Source: an uncultured Marinifilum sp.
GTDB taxonomy: Bacteria; Bacteroidota; Bacteroidia; Bacteroidales; Marinifilaceae
DNA length: 64,000 bases
Direction of reading: 5' to 3'
NCBI RefSeq assembly: GCF_963677195.1
Contig: NZ_OY781918.1
Coordinates: 1,972,923-2,036,922 of the forward strand
Position numbers and translations under genes: made by a program. The notes beneath the pieces were generated by a model. It searched no databases, was not told the DNA's origin, and saw nothing but the letters and a program-made list of their open reading frames with translations. Positions 42,420-51,581 of this stretch are shown here, piece after piece (position 1 is the stretch's first letter; every line of letters starts with the position of its first letter).

Positions 42420-43991
42420 TTATCTTCTACGGGTTCCAGAAGAACTAGAGCTACTTCCCGAAGATCTCGAGCTACTTCCTGAAGAACGAACCGAACTTCC
42501 TGATGATCTGGAACTACTTCCAGAAGAACGGAATGAGCTGCTTGATGATCTTGATTTAGTTCCAGAAGATTTGTATGAGCTTCCACTTGATCTTGAAGAA
42601 CCAGAACGATAAACAGGTTTTGTTCTGCTTGAGCTGCTTCTTACTTTTGAGTAGGAAGATTTTGTAGTTGATCCTTTAGAAAAACTTGATCTTCTTGTAC
42701 TGCTTGAAGAATTATAAGAAGGTCTGGTTGCAGTTCTTGTTTTGTTGTAGCTAGGAGAACTATTTCTTCTGGTATTTGAATAAGTACTATTTGTGTTAGT
42801 TCTACTTTGAGTACCATATCTTGTTCTAGGTGTAGTGCTATTTACACTTCTTCTTGAATTAGAGTATGTTCCAGTTCCGCTTTTTGTAATTGAAGAATTA
42901 CTTCCGTTAATATTTCTACGTGAGCTTGATCCGGATCTGCTAACACCATTTTGTCTGCTGTACGATTGTCTAGTAGACGAACTATATCTTGAAGCAGCTC
43001 TGCTTCTTCTTGCATCACTTGCTGTTGTTGAAGAAACTCTTCGAGATGTTACAGAAGTACCAGCTTTTGTTCCTGTTGCAGATCTTCTTGTTGTGGCTGT
43101 ACTATTGGTAATAGTGCCAGATCTTCTGTTAGTAGTTGTATTTGAAGCAGTTGCAGCTTTATATCCTGATGATCTTCTTGTGCCTCTGTAGCTTGCTACA
43201 TGATTGTAAGTTTTATGACTATATCCATGACCAAACCCGTGTCTATGGTTATAATATCCATAATAATGCCCATAAGGATTGTGATAATAGGAGTAATGAT
43301 AAGGGTAATAAGCTCCCCAGCCAAAATTCATATCCCAATACCAAGAATCCCAGCCAAAACCGATACCCCAGCTTGAGTATCCATAAGGATAGTTATAAGC
43401 ATAATAGTTTCCATATCTCATTGGAGAGTAGCTGTACGAATTATAATGTCTGTAGTTTGTCCAGCTAGGAGTCCACCAAACATTATTGCCATCAACATAA
43501 ACATTCCAGTCCGAATCTCCAGCAAGCCACATTGCTAAGTTGTAGCCACTATTGTCGTAGTATCCAAAACCTTGTGGGTACATGTCTCTAAGTCTTTCAG
43601 CTTCTTCCCGATCGTAATCAGAGCCCGAAAACCCTCCAAGATAGTAACCTGAATCTTCATTTTCATAAATAAGAGTATCGATACTACCAACAGAATCGTC
43701 GGCTAATATTGCTGTGTATTGTTCCTGAATTTCCTCAAAACTTCTATCTTCAGTAGTTTTGGTACTGATTTTTGGATTAGTTTTTGTTTGAGCTTGTGCT
43801 GAAACAGCAGGAGTTGCAGGATTACTTTTCTTTACAGTGAGCTTTTGTGATTCTGCTTTTTGCACAATCATTGGTGCTTCGTTGGGATTAAAGTAAATGT
43901 CGTCCTCATAAAGGGAAGCTCCCATGTAAGAAGGCGAACATCCTGTTGCAAACAGGCCTGCAATTAGTAGAATTTTGAAATAGGTTTTCAT
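42420..43991 (-). CDS. Lipoprotein with Tyr/Gly-rich and Ser/Arg/Thr-rich low-complexity regions
   Basis: The 523-residue protein has a lipoprotein signal with Cys18 (LLIAGLFATGCSPSY). Residues 40-170 are ordinary and acidic, including EEIQEQYTAILADDSVGS. About 170-265 is dominated by Tyr, Gly, Trp and His (YYPYHYSYYHNPYGHYYGYY). About 265-523 is a basic Ser/Arg/Thr-rich tail whose last 50 residues are repeats of the type SSGSSSR. Similar mixed-composition lipoproteins exist in Bacteroidota, often without known role. The tail could be surface-exposed or bind polyanions; that is speculation. Codon repeats in the tail mean the DNA is internally repetitive and may be prone to length change. Confidence 0.8.
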   Translation of the reverse strand: MKTYFKILLIAGLFATGCSPSYMGASLYEDDIYFNPNEAPMIVQKAESQKLTVKKSNPATPAVSAQAQTKTNPKISTKTTEDRSFEEIQEQYTAILADDSVGSIDTLIYENEDSGYYLGGFSGSDYDREEAERLRDMYPQGFGYYDNSGYNLAMWLAGDSDWNVYVDGNNVWWTPSWTNYRHYNSYSYSPMRYGNYYAYNYPYGYSSWGIGFGWDSWYWDMNFGWGAYYPYHYSYYHNPYGHYYGYYNHRHGFGHGYSHKTYNHVASYRGTRRSSGYKAATASNTTTNRRSGTITNSTATTRRSATGTKAGTSVTSRRVSSTTASDARRSRAASRYSSSTRQSYSRQNGVSRSGSSSRRNINGSNSSITKSGTGTYSNSRRSVNSTTPRTRYGTQSRTNTNSTYSNTRRNSSPSYNKTRTATRPSYNSSSSTRRSSFSKGSTTKSSYSKVRSSSSRTKPVYRSGSSRSSGSSYKSSGTKSRSSSSSFRSSGSSSRSSGSSVRSSGSSSRSSGSSSSSSGTRRR

Positions 43992-44092
43992 AGCTTGTCC
44001 TCCAATTAATGAATATTTAAGATAATTTTATACTTTTGTAATGAATTTTATTCAGCCTAATAGTAGCAAATACTATACCAAAACTATATCGA

Positions 44093-45568
44093 ATGGCAAA
44101 AGTTTTAACGAGCAGAAGCGAAAATTATTCGCAATGGTATAACGATCTGGTTATCAAAGCAGATTTAGCAGAGAATTCTGCAGTAAGAGGATGTATGATT
44201 ATTAAACCTTATGGTTATGCCATTTGGGAAAAGATACAGGCACAACTTGATAAAATGTTCAAGGATACTGGTCATCAAAATGCATATTTTCCACTATTAA
44301 TACCAAAATCATTTTTGAGCAAGGAGGCAGACCACGTAGAGGGATTTGCAAAAGAATGTGCAGTAGTAACTCATTACCGTTTAAAAAATGATCCTAACGG
44401 AAAAGGTGTTGTTGTTGATCCGGAAGCTAAATTGGAAGAAGAATTAATTATTCGCCCAACTTCTGAGACTATTATATGGAATACATATAAAAATTGGATT
44501 CAGTCTTATCGTGATCTTCCTATTCTTTGTAATCAGTGGGCAAATGTTATGCGATGGGAAATGCGTACCCGTTTGTTTTTAAGAACTGCTGAATTTTTAT
44601 GGCAGGAAGGGCATACTGCTCATGCTACTAAAGAAGAAGCATTGGTTGAGACCAAGCAAATGATAGATATTTATGGTGATTTTGCTGAACAATTTATGGG
44701 AGTTCCAGTTTTAAAGGGACACAAAACAGAATCGGAACGTTTTGCAGGAGCTTTAGATACTTATTGTATTGAAGCTTTAATGCAGGATGGTAAAGCTCTT
44801 CAGGCAGGTACTTCTCATTTTTTGGGACAGAATTTTGCAAAAGCTTTCGATGTAAAGTTTGCCAATAAAGAGGGTAAAGAAGATTATGTTTGGGCTACTT
44901 CATGGGGAGTTTCAACTCGCTTAATGGGAGCATTAATAATGGCTCATTCTGATGATAAGGGATTAGTTTTACCTCCAAAATTAGCGCCAATACAAGTTGT
45001 AATAGTACCAATTTATCGTAAAGAGGAAGAATTAGCAAAAATTACAGCAGCGATTGATCCTATTGTTGCCAAATTGAAAACAATGGGTATCTCTGTTAAA
45101 TTTGATGATAGTGATAATCGTAAGCCTGGATGGAAATTTGCCGAGTATGAACTTAAAGGTGTACCAGTTCGTTTGGCAATTGGTAATCGTGATTTAGAAA
45201 ATGGAACCATTGAATTGGCTCGTCGTGATACTTTAAGTAAAGAAACTTTGCCTATTGATGGTATTGAAGAGGTAATTGAGAAATTATTAGAAGAGATCCA
45301 GAATAATATTTTCCAGAAAGCTTTAGACTTTAGAGCAGAAAAAACAACTAAAGTTGATTCTTACGATGAATTTAAAGAGTTATTGGAAACTAAAACTGGC
45401 TTCTTTTTGGCACATTGGGATGGTACTCCAGAAACAGAAGAGAAAATTCAATCGGAAACAAAAGCAACTATTCGTTGTATTCCTTTCGATGCAGAAGAGG
45501 AAGAAGGTGTGTGCATGGTAACAGGAAAACCTTCGAAACGAAGAGTTGTTTTTGCCAAGTCTTACTAG
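44093..45568 (+). CDS. proS: Prolyl-tRNA synthetase (short, archaeal/eukaryotic-like type)
   Basis: The 491-residue class II synthetase has motif 2 [20 protein letters not shown], motif 3-type region [20 protein letters not shown], and the block RPTSETIIW. It lacks the editing insertion of the long bacterial ProRS and has the C-terminal zinc-like domain ([17 protein letters not shown]). It ends with a Tyr (KSY), as many enzymes of this type do. It charges tRNA-Pro; a tRNA-Pro(GGG) gene lies at 28701. Its terminator has been split by the IS1182 element 48 bp downstream. Confidence 0.95.
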   Translation: MAKVLTSRSENYSQWYNDLVIKADLAENSAVRGCMIIKPYGYAIWEKIQAQLDKMFKDTGHQNAYFPLLIPKSFLSKEADHVEGFAKECAVVTHYRLKNDPNGKGVVVDPEAKLEEELIIRPTSETIIWNTYKNWIQSYRDLPILCNQWANVMRWEMRTRLFLRTAEFLWQEGHTAHATKEEALVETKQMIDIYGDFAEQFMGVPVLKGHKTESERFAGALDTYCIEALMQDGKALQAGTSHFLGQNFAKAFDVKFANKEGKEDYVWATSWGVSTRLMGALIMAHSDDKGLVLPPKLAPIQVVIVPIYRKEEELAKITAAIDPIVAKLKTMGISVKFDDSDNRKPGWKFAEYELKGVPVRLAIGNRDLENGTIELARRDTLSKETLPIDGIEEVIEKLLEEIQNNIFQKALDFRAEKTTKVDSYDEFKELLETKTGFFLAHWDGTPETEEKIQSETKATIRCIPFDAEEEEGVCMVTGKPSKRRVVFAKSY

Positions 45569-45598
45569 TCAGGAAAAATATACACAATTATAATAAAA

Positions 45599-45616
45599 CA
45601 GTCATCGGAATTTCGG
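45599..45616 (+). other. Left half of the proS terminator, cut by IS1182
   Basis: CAGTCATCGG (45599-45608) would pair with TCGGTGACTG (47357-47366), which is followed by seven T residues at 47367-47373. Joining the two flanks and removing one copy of the 9-bp duplication GAATTTCGG restores a 10-bp hairpin with an AATT loop. The two halves are now about 1.75 kb apart. Confidence 0.75.
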
Positions 45617-45646
45617 GAGGCCACTGAAAAAGTCTCATAAATAATA

Positions 45647-45689
45647 AAAGCAGTAAAAAGATTGATTCATTCTTCTTTTTTACTGCTTT
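45647..45689 (+). terminator. Hairpin near the left end of the IS1182 element
   Basis: Arms AAAGCAGTAAAAAG (45647-45660) and CTTTTTTACTGCTTT (45675-45689). It lies between the left inverted repeat and the transposase ATG and may prevent read-in from proS. Confidence 0.6.
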
Positions 45690-45720
45690 CTTTGTATGAG
45701 TATTTTTCAAATAACTTCTC

Positions 45721-47166
45721 ATGTTAGCACAACAACAAAGCATATCATTTAGCTCCCATTCGGGGTTATACGACCTCATTATTCCCAAGGATAATATCCT
45801 GAGACAAATAAATGATTTGATTGATTTTACATTTATTTATGATGAGTTGTCTTCTAAATATTGTCAGGATAATGGGCGTACTGCAGAGAGTCCAATAAGG
45901 TTGTTTAAGTACCTCTTACTAAAAGTTATTTATAACGTTTCGGACGTAGATGTTGTTGAACGTTCAAGATTTGACATGTCGTTTAAGTACTTTTTAGGTA
46001 TGGCTCCTGAGGAGGATGTAATTAATCCAAGTACGTTAACAAAATTTCGTCGTTTGCGACTTAAGGACACTAAATTGTTAAATCTTCTCATTGGCAAAAC
46101 AGTTTCTATTGCTGTAGAAAAAGGAATAATCAAATCCACCTCTATTATTGTAGATGCTACTCATACAAAAAGTAGATCCAATCCCTTGTCTCCTATAGAA
46201 GTGTTAAAAAAAAGAGCAAAGTTGCTTCGAAAAATGATCTATAGTGTAGATGAAGATATAAAAGAGCAATTACCACAAAAGAACACAAATGATAATTTAG
46301 AGCTAGAGCTAAGCTACTGTTTGGATTTAGTAGATTTTATTTCTAAAAACGATGTCATTTCCAGTTACCCAAAAGTAAAAGAGAAAATAAATCATCTTCA
46401 AGAAATCATAGAAGATACCCAGCACAAGTATACTTTATCGAAAGATGAAGATGCACGAATTGGTCACAAATCAACAGACTCTTCCTTTTTCGGTTATAAA
46501 AGTCATATTGGAATGACAGAAGAACGTATCATAACAGCTGCAGTAATAACTTCTGGCGAAAAAGGCGATGGTCCTTTGTTACCTGAAATCATAGAGCAAA
46601 GCATTCAAAACGGAATAGAAAAAGTAGACACTGTCATTGGGGACTCTGCCTACTCAGGAAAAAGCAATTTAATTTATGGAAAAGAAAATGGCATACAAAT
46701 AGTCTCAAAATTAAACCCGGCAATTACACAAGGTTTTAGAAAGGAGGAAGACAAATTTGAATTCAATAAAGATGCTGATATGTTTGTTTGTCCCGCAGGA
46801 CATATGGCTATACGAAAAGCAAAGCAAGGAGCTAGAAAGACAAATCAAGTAATAGCCTACTATTTTGATGTCGAAAAATGTAAAGTCTGTTCACAAAGAG
46901 CAGGATGCTATAAAGATGGAGCCAAGAGTAAATCATATTCCGTTACAATAAACTCTAAAGAACATGAAAAACAGATAGAGTTTCAGAACTCAGAAGTCTT
47001 TAAAGAAAAATCAAAACATCGGTATAAGATAGAAGCTAAAAATGGAGAACTTAAAAACTCTCATGGCTTTGATCGAGCCACTTCATATGGTCTGGATTGT
47101 ATGCAAATGCAAGGAGCATTGACAATATTTGCAGTAAATCTGAAAAGAATACTGAAACTGATGTAG
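45721..47166 (+). CDS. IS1182-family transposase
   Basis: The 481-residue protein has the DUF772-type N-terminal domain (DLIDFTFIYDELSSKYCQDN, then RLFKYLLLKVIYNVSDVDVV). The DDE catalytic part has SIIVDATHTKS (first Asp), DTVIGDSAYSGKS (second Asp) and RYKIEAKNGELKNSHG (Glu). A cysteine group (FVCPAGHMA, then KCKVCSQRAGC) lies before the final Glu block, as usual in this family. The frame is intact, so the element may be mobile. It starts 104 bp inside the left end. Confidence 0.92.
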   Translation: MLAQQQSISFSSHSGLYDLIIPKDNILRQINDLIDFTFIYDELSSKYCQDNGRTAESPIRLFKYLLLKVIYNVSDVDVVERSRFDMSFKYFLGMAPEEDVINPSTLTKFRRLRLKDTKLLNLLIGKTVSIAVEKGIIKSTSIIVDATHTKSRSNPLSPIEVLKKRAKLLRKMIYSVDEDIKEQLPQKNTNDNLELELSYCLDLVDFISKNDVISSYPKVKEKINHLQEIIEDTQHKYTLSKDEDARIGHKSTDSSFFGYKSHIGMTEERIITAAVITSGEKGDGPLLPEIIEQSIQNGIEKVDTVIGDSAYSGKSNLIYGKENGIQIVSKLNPAITQGFRKEEDKFEFNKDADMFVCPAGHMAIRKAKQGARKTNQVIAYYFDVEKCKVCSQRAGCYKDGAKSKSYSVTINSKEHEKQIEFQNSEVFKEKSKHRYKIEAKNGELKNSHGFDRATSYGLDCMQMQGALTIFAVNLKRILKLM

Positions 47167-47263
47167 GTAAAGCACATAATACCTTGCATTTTTTCCAAAA
47201 CAAATCATTTCTGCCCATTTTCCGCCATTTAGAGCTAATCAAATATTAATCTCACAAAAAAAC

Positions 47264-47315
47264 AAAGAAGGCAACATCTAGGTGTTTAGCCTATAAATTA
47301 CCTTCTTTAATTTTT
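47264..47315 (+). terminator. Hairpin near the right end of the IS1182 element
   Basis: Arms AAAGAAGG (47264-47271) and CCTTCTTT (47301-47308), followed by a T run. It probably terminates the transposase transcript. Confidence 0.7.
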
Positions 47316-47406
47316 TTACTATCCTAAAACAGATAGTTTTTCAGTAGCCTCGAATTTCGGTGACTGTTTTTTTGTATATTTACTCATCACCTTAAACAAC
47401 TATATA

Positions 47407-48090
47407 ATGAATATATTAAATACAAAAGCTGCTATTCTAAATACCATTAGGGAAAAAGCTACTTTAAAGCAATTGGTATATCATAACACGAAACTTATTT
47501 TTGAAGATTTGCGCGAAGTGTTGGATGAACTGGTAACAGAATACAATGATGAATTGCAGGATTCGAGTAAGGATGTGGTATTAAAATATGAAGACAAAGG
47601 AGAGTTTGAATTTCAGATACAGGTAGCTTCAGATATTTTGGTATTTAGTTTGCATACCAATGTTTTTCAGTTTAATCGCGATCATAATGTATGGGAACAG
47701 GCCTATGTAAAAGCGAACCCAGATAATGCTTACTCAGGAATTATTAATATTTATAATTTTCTTTCCGATTCGTTTAAATATAACCGCTACGACGATTTAG
47801 GTTATTTGGTGGCACGTATATTTATTAATAAAGAAAAACATTTTATCGTAGAAGGAAAACGACAAATGGGATTGTTACAAACTGATTTATCGGCTTCGAA
47901 AGCAAATAAGGAAAGTTTGAAAAGAATTGTTGAAACGGCTATTAATTACTCCTTAAATTTCGATTTGCTGGTACCTCCTTACGATAATGTGAAAATCATG
48001 TCGGTGGCTCAAATTTTCGAAAAAATTGATAATTCTCGTATCCCAACAGGAAAAAGGTTAGGATTCCAGTTTAAATCGGATGATATTTAA
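47407..48090 (+). CDS. Conserved-looking hypothetical protein
   Basis: The 227-residue soluble protein has no signal peptide. The N-terminal 60 residues form a helix-rich, coiled region (LVYHNTKLIFEDLREVLDEL, then VTEYNDELQD). A mixed alpha/beta section follows (FEFQIQVASDILVFSLHTNV, GYLVARIFINKEKHFIVEGK). The C-terminus ends in a basic patch (RIPTGKRLGFQFKSDDI). Proteins of this look occur in Bacteroidota as single housekeeping-like genes, but I do not know a function. It lies between the IS1182 element and pepT, with about 110-150 bp on each side, and so is probably monocistronic. Confidence 0.75.
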   Translation: MNILNTKAAILNTIREKATLKQLVYHNTKLIFEDLREVLDELVTEYNDELQDSSKDVVLKYEDKGEFEFQIQVASDILVFSLHTNVFQFNRDHNVWEQAYVKANPDNAYSGIINIYNFLSDSFKYNRYDDLGYLVARIFINKEKHFIVEGKRQMGLLQTDLSASKANKESLKRIVETAINYSLNFDLLVPPYDNVKIMSVAQIFEKIDNSRIPTGKRLGFQFKSDDI

Positions 48091-48240
48091 ATTCCATAAG
48101 AATTTTTAATGAACAAATAGATTGATTCTTTTTTACACAATCAATTTATTAATATTGTACTGTTTCAAAAATAGAATTACTTTTTTAGATATTGATAGAC
48201 TTTGTATCTACCATCTAAAAATATATCAAAAAATATAAGA

Positions 48241-49467
48241 ATGAATAAAGTAATAGAAAAGTTTTTACGATATGTAAAATTTGATACCGAATCGGATACT
48301 GAAACAGGTTTAACTCCTAGTACTCCCGGACAAATGGTATTGGCTAAAGAATTAGCTAAGGAGCTCGAAGAAATTGGTCTCGAAAATGTAAGTTTAGATG
48401 AGAATGGATACGTAATGGGTATTCTTCCTTCGAATTTAGATCATGAGGTTCCTGCAGTTGGTTTTATTGCACACATGGATACAAGTCCTGATTTTTCAGG
48501 GAGAAATGTAAATCCTCAGTTTGTAGAGAATTACAATGGCGAAGATCTTGTTTTAAATGAGGCTGAGAATATTGTAATGAAAGTAGCCGATTTTCCAGAC
48601 TTAAAACAATATATTGGGCAAACATTAATTACTACCGACGGAACAACATTGCTTGGTGCAGATGATAAAGCCGGTGTTGCCGAAATTATTACTGCGCTTG
48701 AACATTTGGCCAATAACCCGGAGATTAAACACGGACCTGTTCACATTGGTTTTACTCCCGATGAGGAAATAGGGAAAGGTGCCGACTTTTTTAATGTACA
48801 AAAGTTTGGAGCAGACTTTGCTTATACTTTGGATGGTGGAGAAATAGGAGAGCTGCAATACGAGAACTTTAATGCTGCTTATGCAAAAATTACTTTTAAA
48901 GGGCGCAATGTTCATCCAGGAATGGCTAAGGATAAAATGATTAATTCAATGCTAATTGCAAACGAATATATTTCAAAATTACCTAAAGAAGATGTACCTG
49001 AAAAAACAGAAAATTATCAGGGATTCTATCATCTTATTTCCATGGAAGGCGGAGTTGAAAGTTCTAGTTTAGAGTATATTATTCGAGATTTCGATTTGGA
49101 TAATTATGAATCTCGCAAGAAGTTTGTAAAGGATTTATGCGAAGATTTTAATAAAAGATACGGTGAGGGTACAGCTAGCATAGAAATTACCAATCAGTAT
49201 TATAATATGCGCGAAAAAGTTGAACCTGTTAAGTATATTGTTGATATTGCTGAGGAAGCAATGAAACAGGTAGGAGTAGACCCAATGGTGATTCCAATAC
49301 GTGGAGGAACTGATGGAAGCCGACTTTCTTATATGGGTTTACCTTGTCCGAATATTTTTGCAGGAGGCCATAATTTTCACGGTCGATTCGAATATGTTCC
49401 TGTGGAATCAATGCAGAAAGCTGTTGATGTGATCTTGAAAATTGTAGAACTTATTTCAAAAAAATAA
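48241..49467 (+). CDS. pepT: Peptidase T (tripeptide aminopeptidase, M20B)
   Basis: Start ATG 48241 ([19 protein letters not shown]) gives 408 residues; the frame is open 39 bp further upstream but with unlikely sequence. Metal ligands and catalytic residues of M20B are visible: His78 and Asp80 in AHMDTSPD, the GADDKAG block, the Glu pair Glu175/Glu176 in TPDEEIG, and [12 protein letters not shown] near the end. It cleaves the N-terminal residue from tripeptides in the cytosol using two zinc ions. A terminator follows. Confidence 0.95.
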   Translation: MNKVIEKFLRYVKFDTESDTETGLTPSTPGQMVLAKELAKELEEIGLENVSLDENGYVMGILPSNLDHEVPAVGFIAHMDTSPDFSGRNVNPQFVENYNGEDLVLNEAENIVMKVADFPDLKQYIGQTLITTDGTTLLGADDKAGVAEIITALEHLANNPEIKHGPVHIGFTPDEEIGKGADFFNVQKFGADFAYTLDGGEIGELQYENFNAAYAKITFKGRNVHPGMAKDKMINSMLIANEYISKLPKEDVPEKTENYQGFYHLISMEGGVESSSLEYIIRDFDLDNYESRKKFVKDLCEDFNKRYGEGTASIEITNQYYNMREKVEPVKYIVDIAEEAMKQVGVDPMVIPIRGGTDGSRLSYMGLPCPNIFAGGHNFHGRFEYVPVESMQKAVDVILKIVELISKK

Positions 49468-49489
49468 TTGTACTTATCAATTTGTAAGG

Positions 49490-49516
49490 AAAGGCAGCCT
49501 GTTGGTTGCCTTTTTT
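49490..49516 (+). terminator. Terminator after pepT
   Basis: Stem AGGCAGCC / GGTTGCCT with TGTT loop, then T residues. The same hairpin sequence recurs after the oxidoreductase gene (50994-51020). Confidence 0.85.
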
Positions 49517-49526
49517 AGTATTTTAT

Positions 49527-49841
49527 TTAATCGATTTCTTTTTCCAGAACTCTGCCTGCACGGTACATAGCAAGTAGTACAGGATGAATTTCTTTACCTA
49601 ACTTACTTAAACTATATTCAACTTTTGGTGGTACCTCAGGATATACTTTTCTTTCAATAAACCCCGATTCTTCCAATTCCTTCAGATTTTTGCTAAGCAT
49701 TCTGTCGCTTACATCGGGAATAAGTTTTATCAGTTCAGAATAGCGCTTGGTTCCTTGCATTAGGTGTAAAACAATTGTTGCCTTACGCTTTCCTTTCACG
49801 TAATTAATAAATGTATCGATGGGACAAGATCCTTTTTTCAA
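49527..49841 (-). CDS. HxlR-family transcriptional regulator
   Basis: The 104-residue winged-helix protein has Cys6 in SCPID, KRKATIVLHLMQGTKRYSEL, and then ISDRMLSKNLKELE-like helices (PDVSDRMLSKNLKELEESGF). This is the HxlR layout, with its near-N-terminal cysteine used by several members for redox or aldehyde sensing. The start is a TTG at 49839-49841, because an in-frame TAA lies four codons upstream and no ATG is available. The gene is divergent from the YhdH-type oxidoreductase at 49978, so it probably controls that gene and itself. Confidence 0.85.
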   Translation of the reverse strand: MKKGSCPIDTFINYVKGKRKATIVLHLMQGTKRYSELIKLIPDVSDRMLSKNLKELEESGFIERKVYPEVPPKVEYSLSKLGKEIHPVLLAMYRAGRVLEKEID

Positions 49842-49977
49842 TTTTTTTTAAATTTTTATCTGCTGATAATCAGCAAGTCAGAACAAAATGTTAGTATTCG
49901 CTTTATTTGTAAGTTCTTGATTAGTAGTTTAAATCAACTTATTTTTGTTACAAGATAAGAATAAAAATACAACTGAT

Positions 49978-50970
49978 ATGAATAAAGAATTTAAAGCACT
50001 TCGAATTTACGAGGAAGAGGGAAAGTTTATAAGAGGAATTGAAAAGTTGAAAATTGAAGATTTGCCAAGTGGTGATGTAATTGTAAAAGTGAAGTATTCT
50101 TCTTTAAATTTTAAGGATGCTCTTTCAGTAACAGGTAATAAAGGAGTAACCCGAGAATATCCACATACTCCGGGAATTGATGCTGCCGGAGTGGTAGAAT
50201 CATCGGCAAGTGATAAATTTAAAGCTGGCGACAAAGTTATTGTAACTAGCTATGATTTAGGTATGAATACCGATGGCGGATTTGCAGAGTATATTCGTGT
50301 GCCCGAAGACTGGGTAGTGGCAATGCCTCAGGAGTTGGATTTTAAACAGGCAATGATATATGGGACAGCAGGATTTACAGCAGCATTATCGGTGTATCGT
50401 TTGTTGGCAGCCGGACAAAAACCCGAAATGGGACCTGTTGTGGTAACAGGTGCTTTAGGTGGAGTAGGTAGTATAGCCATTAGTATTTTATCATCATTAG
50501 GTTTTGAGGTGATAGCAGCTACTTTTGAGTCAACTGGGGATGAGGAAGTATTGCAGGAATTAGGAGCTAGCAATCGAATTTCTACCGATATTACTGATGA
50601 TAAATCGGGAAGACCTTTACTAAGACCTTTGTGGGCTGGTGCCATTGATGTTATTGGTGGCAATACCTTACATACTTTACTAAAGGCCTGTAAACCATTA
50701 GGTAATGTAACTACTTGCGGTAATGTGGGGTCTGGAGATTTGGCAATGACCGTTTATCCTTTTATTTTAAATGGAATTAGTTTAATTGGTATCGATTCGC
50801 AAAACTGTCCAATGGAATTAAGACAAAAAGTTTGGGATAAATTGGCAGCCGATTGGAATGTTTATAAAAATAAAGAGCAGGTTATAGAATCAAGTTTAGA
50901 AGAATTAGATACTTATATTGATTTAATGTTGGAGAAAAAAAGTCGCGGACGAGTAATCGTAAAATTGTAG
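49978..50970 (+). CDS. YhdH/YhfP-family quinone oxidoreductase (acrylyl-CoA reductase-like)
   Basis: Start ATG 49978 (MNKEFKALRIYEEEGKF) gives 330 residues. The medium-chain dehydrogenase/reductase fold is clear: SSLNFKDALSVTGNKGV, PHTPGIDAAGVVE, and the nucleotide-binding VTGALGGVGSIAISIL. The zinc ligands of alcohol dehydrogenases are absent, as normal for this family. AcuI/YhdH reduces acryloyl-CoA or similar enones with NADPH. The divergent HxlR gene suggests induction by an electrophile or aldehyde; this is inference. Confidence 0.88.
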   Translation: MNKEFKALRIYEEEGKFIRGIEKLKIEDLPSGDVIVKVKYSSLNFKDALSVTGNKGVTREYPHTPGIDAAGVVESSASDKFKAGDKVIVTSYDLGMNTDGGFAEYIRVPEDWVVAMPQELDFKQAMIYGTAGFTAALSVYRLLAAGQKPEMGPVVVTGALGGVGSIAISILSSLGFEVIAATFESTGDEEVLQELGASNRISTDITDDKSGRPLLRPLWAGAIDVIGGNTLHTLLKACKPLGNVTTCGNVGSGDLAMTVYPFILNGISLIGIDSQNCPMELRQKVWDKLAADWNVYKNKEQVIESSLEELDTYIDLMLEKKSRGRVIVKL

Positions 50971-50993
50971 AAAAATTAATTTTATAGTATAAG

Positions 50994-51020
50994 AAAGGCA
51001 GCCTGTTGGTTGCCTTTTTT
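50994..51020 (+). terminator. Terminator after the oxidoreductase gene
   Basis: Same stem-loop as at 49490-49516 (AGGCAGCC / GGTTGCCT, TGTT loop), followed by T residues. Confidence 0.85.
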
Positions 51021-51314
51021 CTTATGTGCTATTTCGAAACTTACCGATAAATTGAATAGTAATTTATAAGCTATAATTTCTAAATAAATATATAATATTT
51101 GATTGCCTATTTTTTTCTATTCGTGTACTTATAATCTCAAACAAGTGCTAAGTTAATAAAATAAATCAGCAATATAAATGTTATGTGTAATAATATTGAA
51201 ACTTAGTACTTCTACTATTGTACCTATTATCAGTATATAATAGGTTTTGTTTATGGATGTTGTTTAACAGGTATTCTATTTTATTGTAGCTGTTTTAATT
51301 TTGAAAAGTTTCTA

Positions 51315-51322
51315 TACTTTTG
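51315..51322 (+). promoter_or_regulatory. Possible -7 element before the cobalamin riboswitch
   Basis: TACTTTTG fits TAnnTTTG and would start transcription near 51330, just before the riboswitch. No good -33 TTTG is seen at the right distance, so this is tentative. The roughly 290 bp before it (51021-51314) contain no gene. Confidence 0.35.
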
Positions 51323-51339
51323 TGTCAGTTTTGTGATTG

Positions 51340-51500
51340 TTAAGTTTCTATGCTTATCAATAAAGGGAATTCGGTGAAAATCCGATACTGTACCCGCAGC
51401 TGTAAGCTCCGAAATAATGTTTAATACTACAAAGTCACTGTTCATAAATACGACGGGAAGGCAGATTAAACAGGAGTAAGTCAGAAGACCTACAAAACAA
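51340..51500 (+). promoter_or_regulatory. Cobalamin riboswitch
   Basis: The conserved elements occur in order: AAGGGAAT (51363), CGGTGAAAATCCG (51373), CTGTACCCGCAGCTGTAAG, AAAGTCACTG, GGGAAGG and then GAGTAAGTCAGAAGACC (51474). This is the B12-box architecture. It lies 82 bp before the start of the TonB-dependent receptor gene, on the same strand, so adenosylcobalamin or a related corrinoid should reduce expression of the receptor and chelatase genes. Confidence 0.93.
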
Positions 51501-51581
51501 TGCTTTTTTGTCAGTAATTAGTCTCGGGATAGGATTAATACTGTAAGGATATATATTATCAACAGATTTTTGATTTTATCG

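Larger units (their letters stand above)
45617..47351 (+). mobile_element. Complete IS1182-family insertion sequence (1735 bp) in the proS terminator
   Basis: Ends are imperfect inverted repeats: GAGGCCACTGAAAAAGT (45617-45633) and, on the other strand, GAGGCTACTGAAAAACT (to 47351). A 9-bp direct repeat GAATTTCGG flanks the element (45608-45616 and 47352-47360). One intact transposase gene fills it. The insertion point is the loop side of the proS terminator hairpin, in keeping with the tendency of this family to enter stem-loop sequences. Internal hairpins near both ends may block outside transcription. Confidence 0.88.

Noticed and set aside
42835..43468. Long open frames antisense to the Ser/Arg-rich lipoprotein gene
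   Set aside because: They are opened by the repetitive codons of the real gene. The antisense translation is Leu/Val/Glu repeats without a motif.
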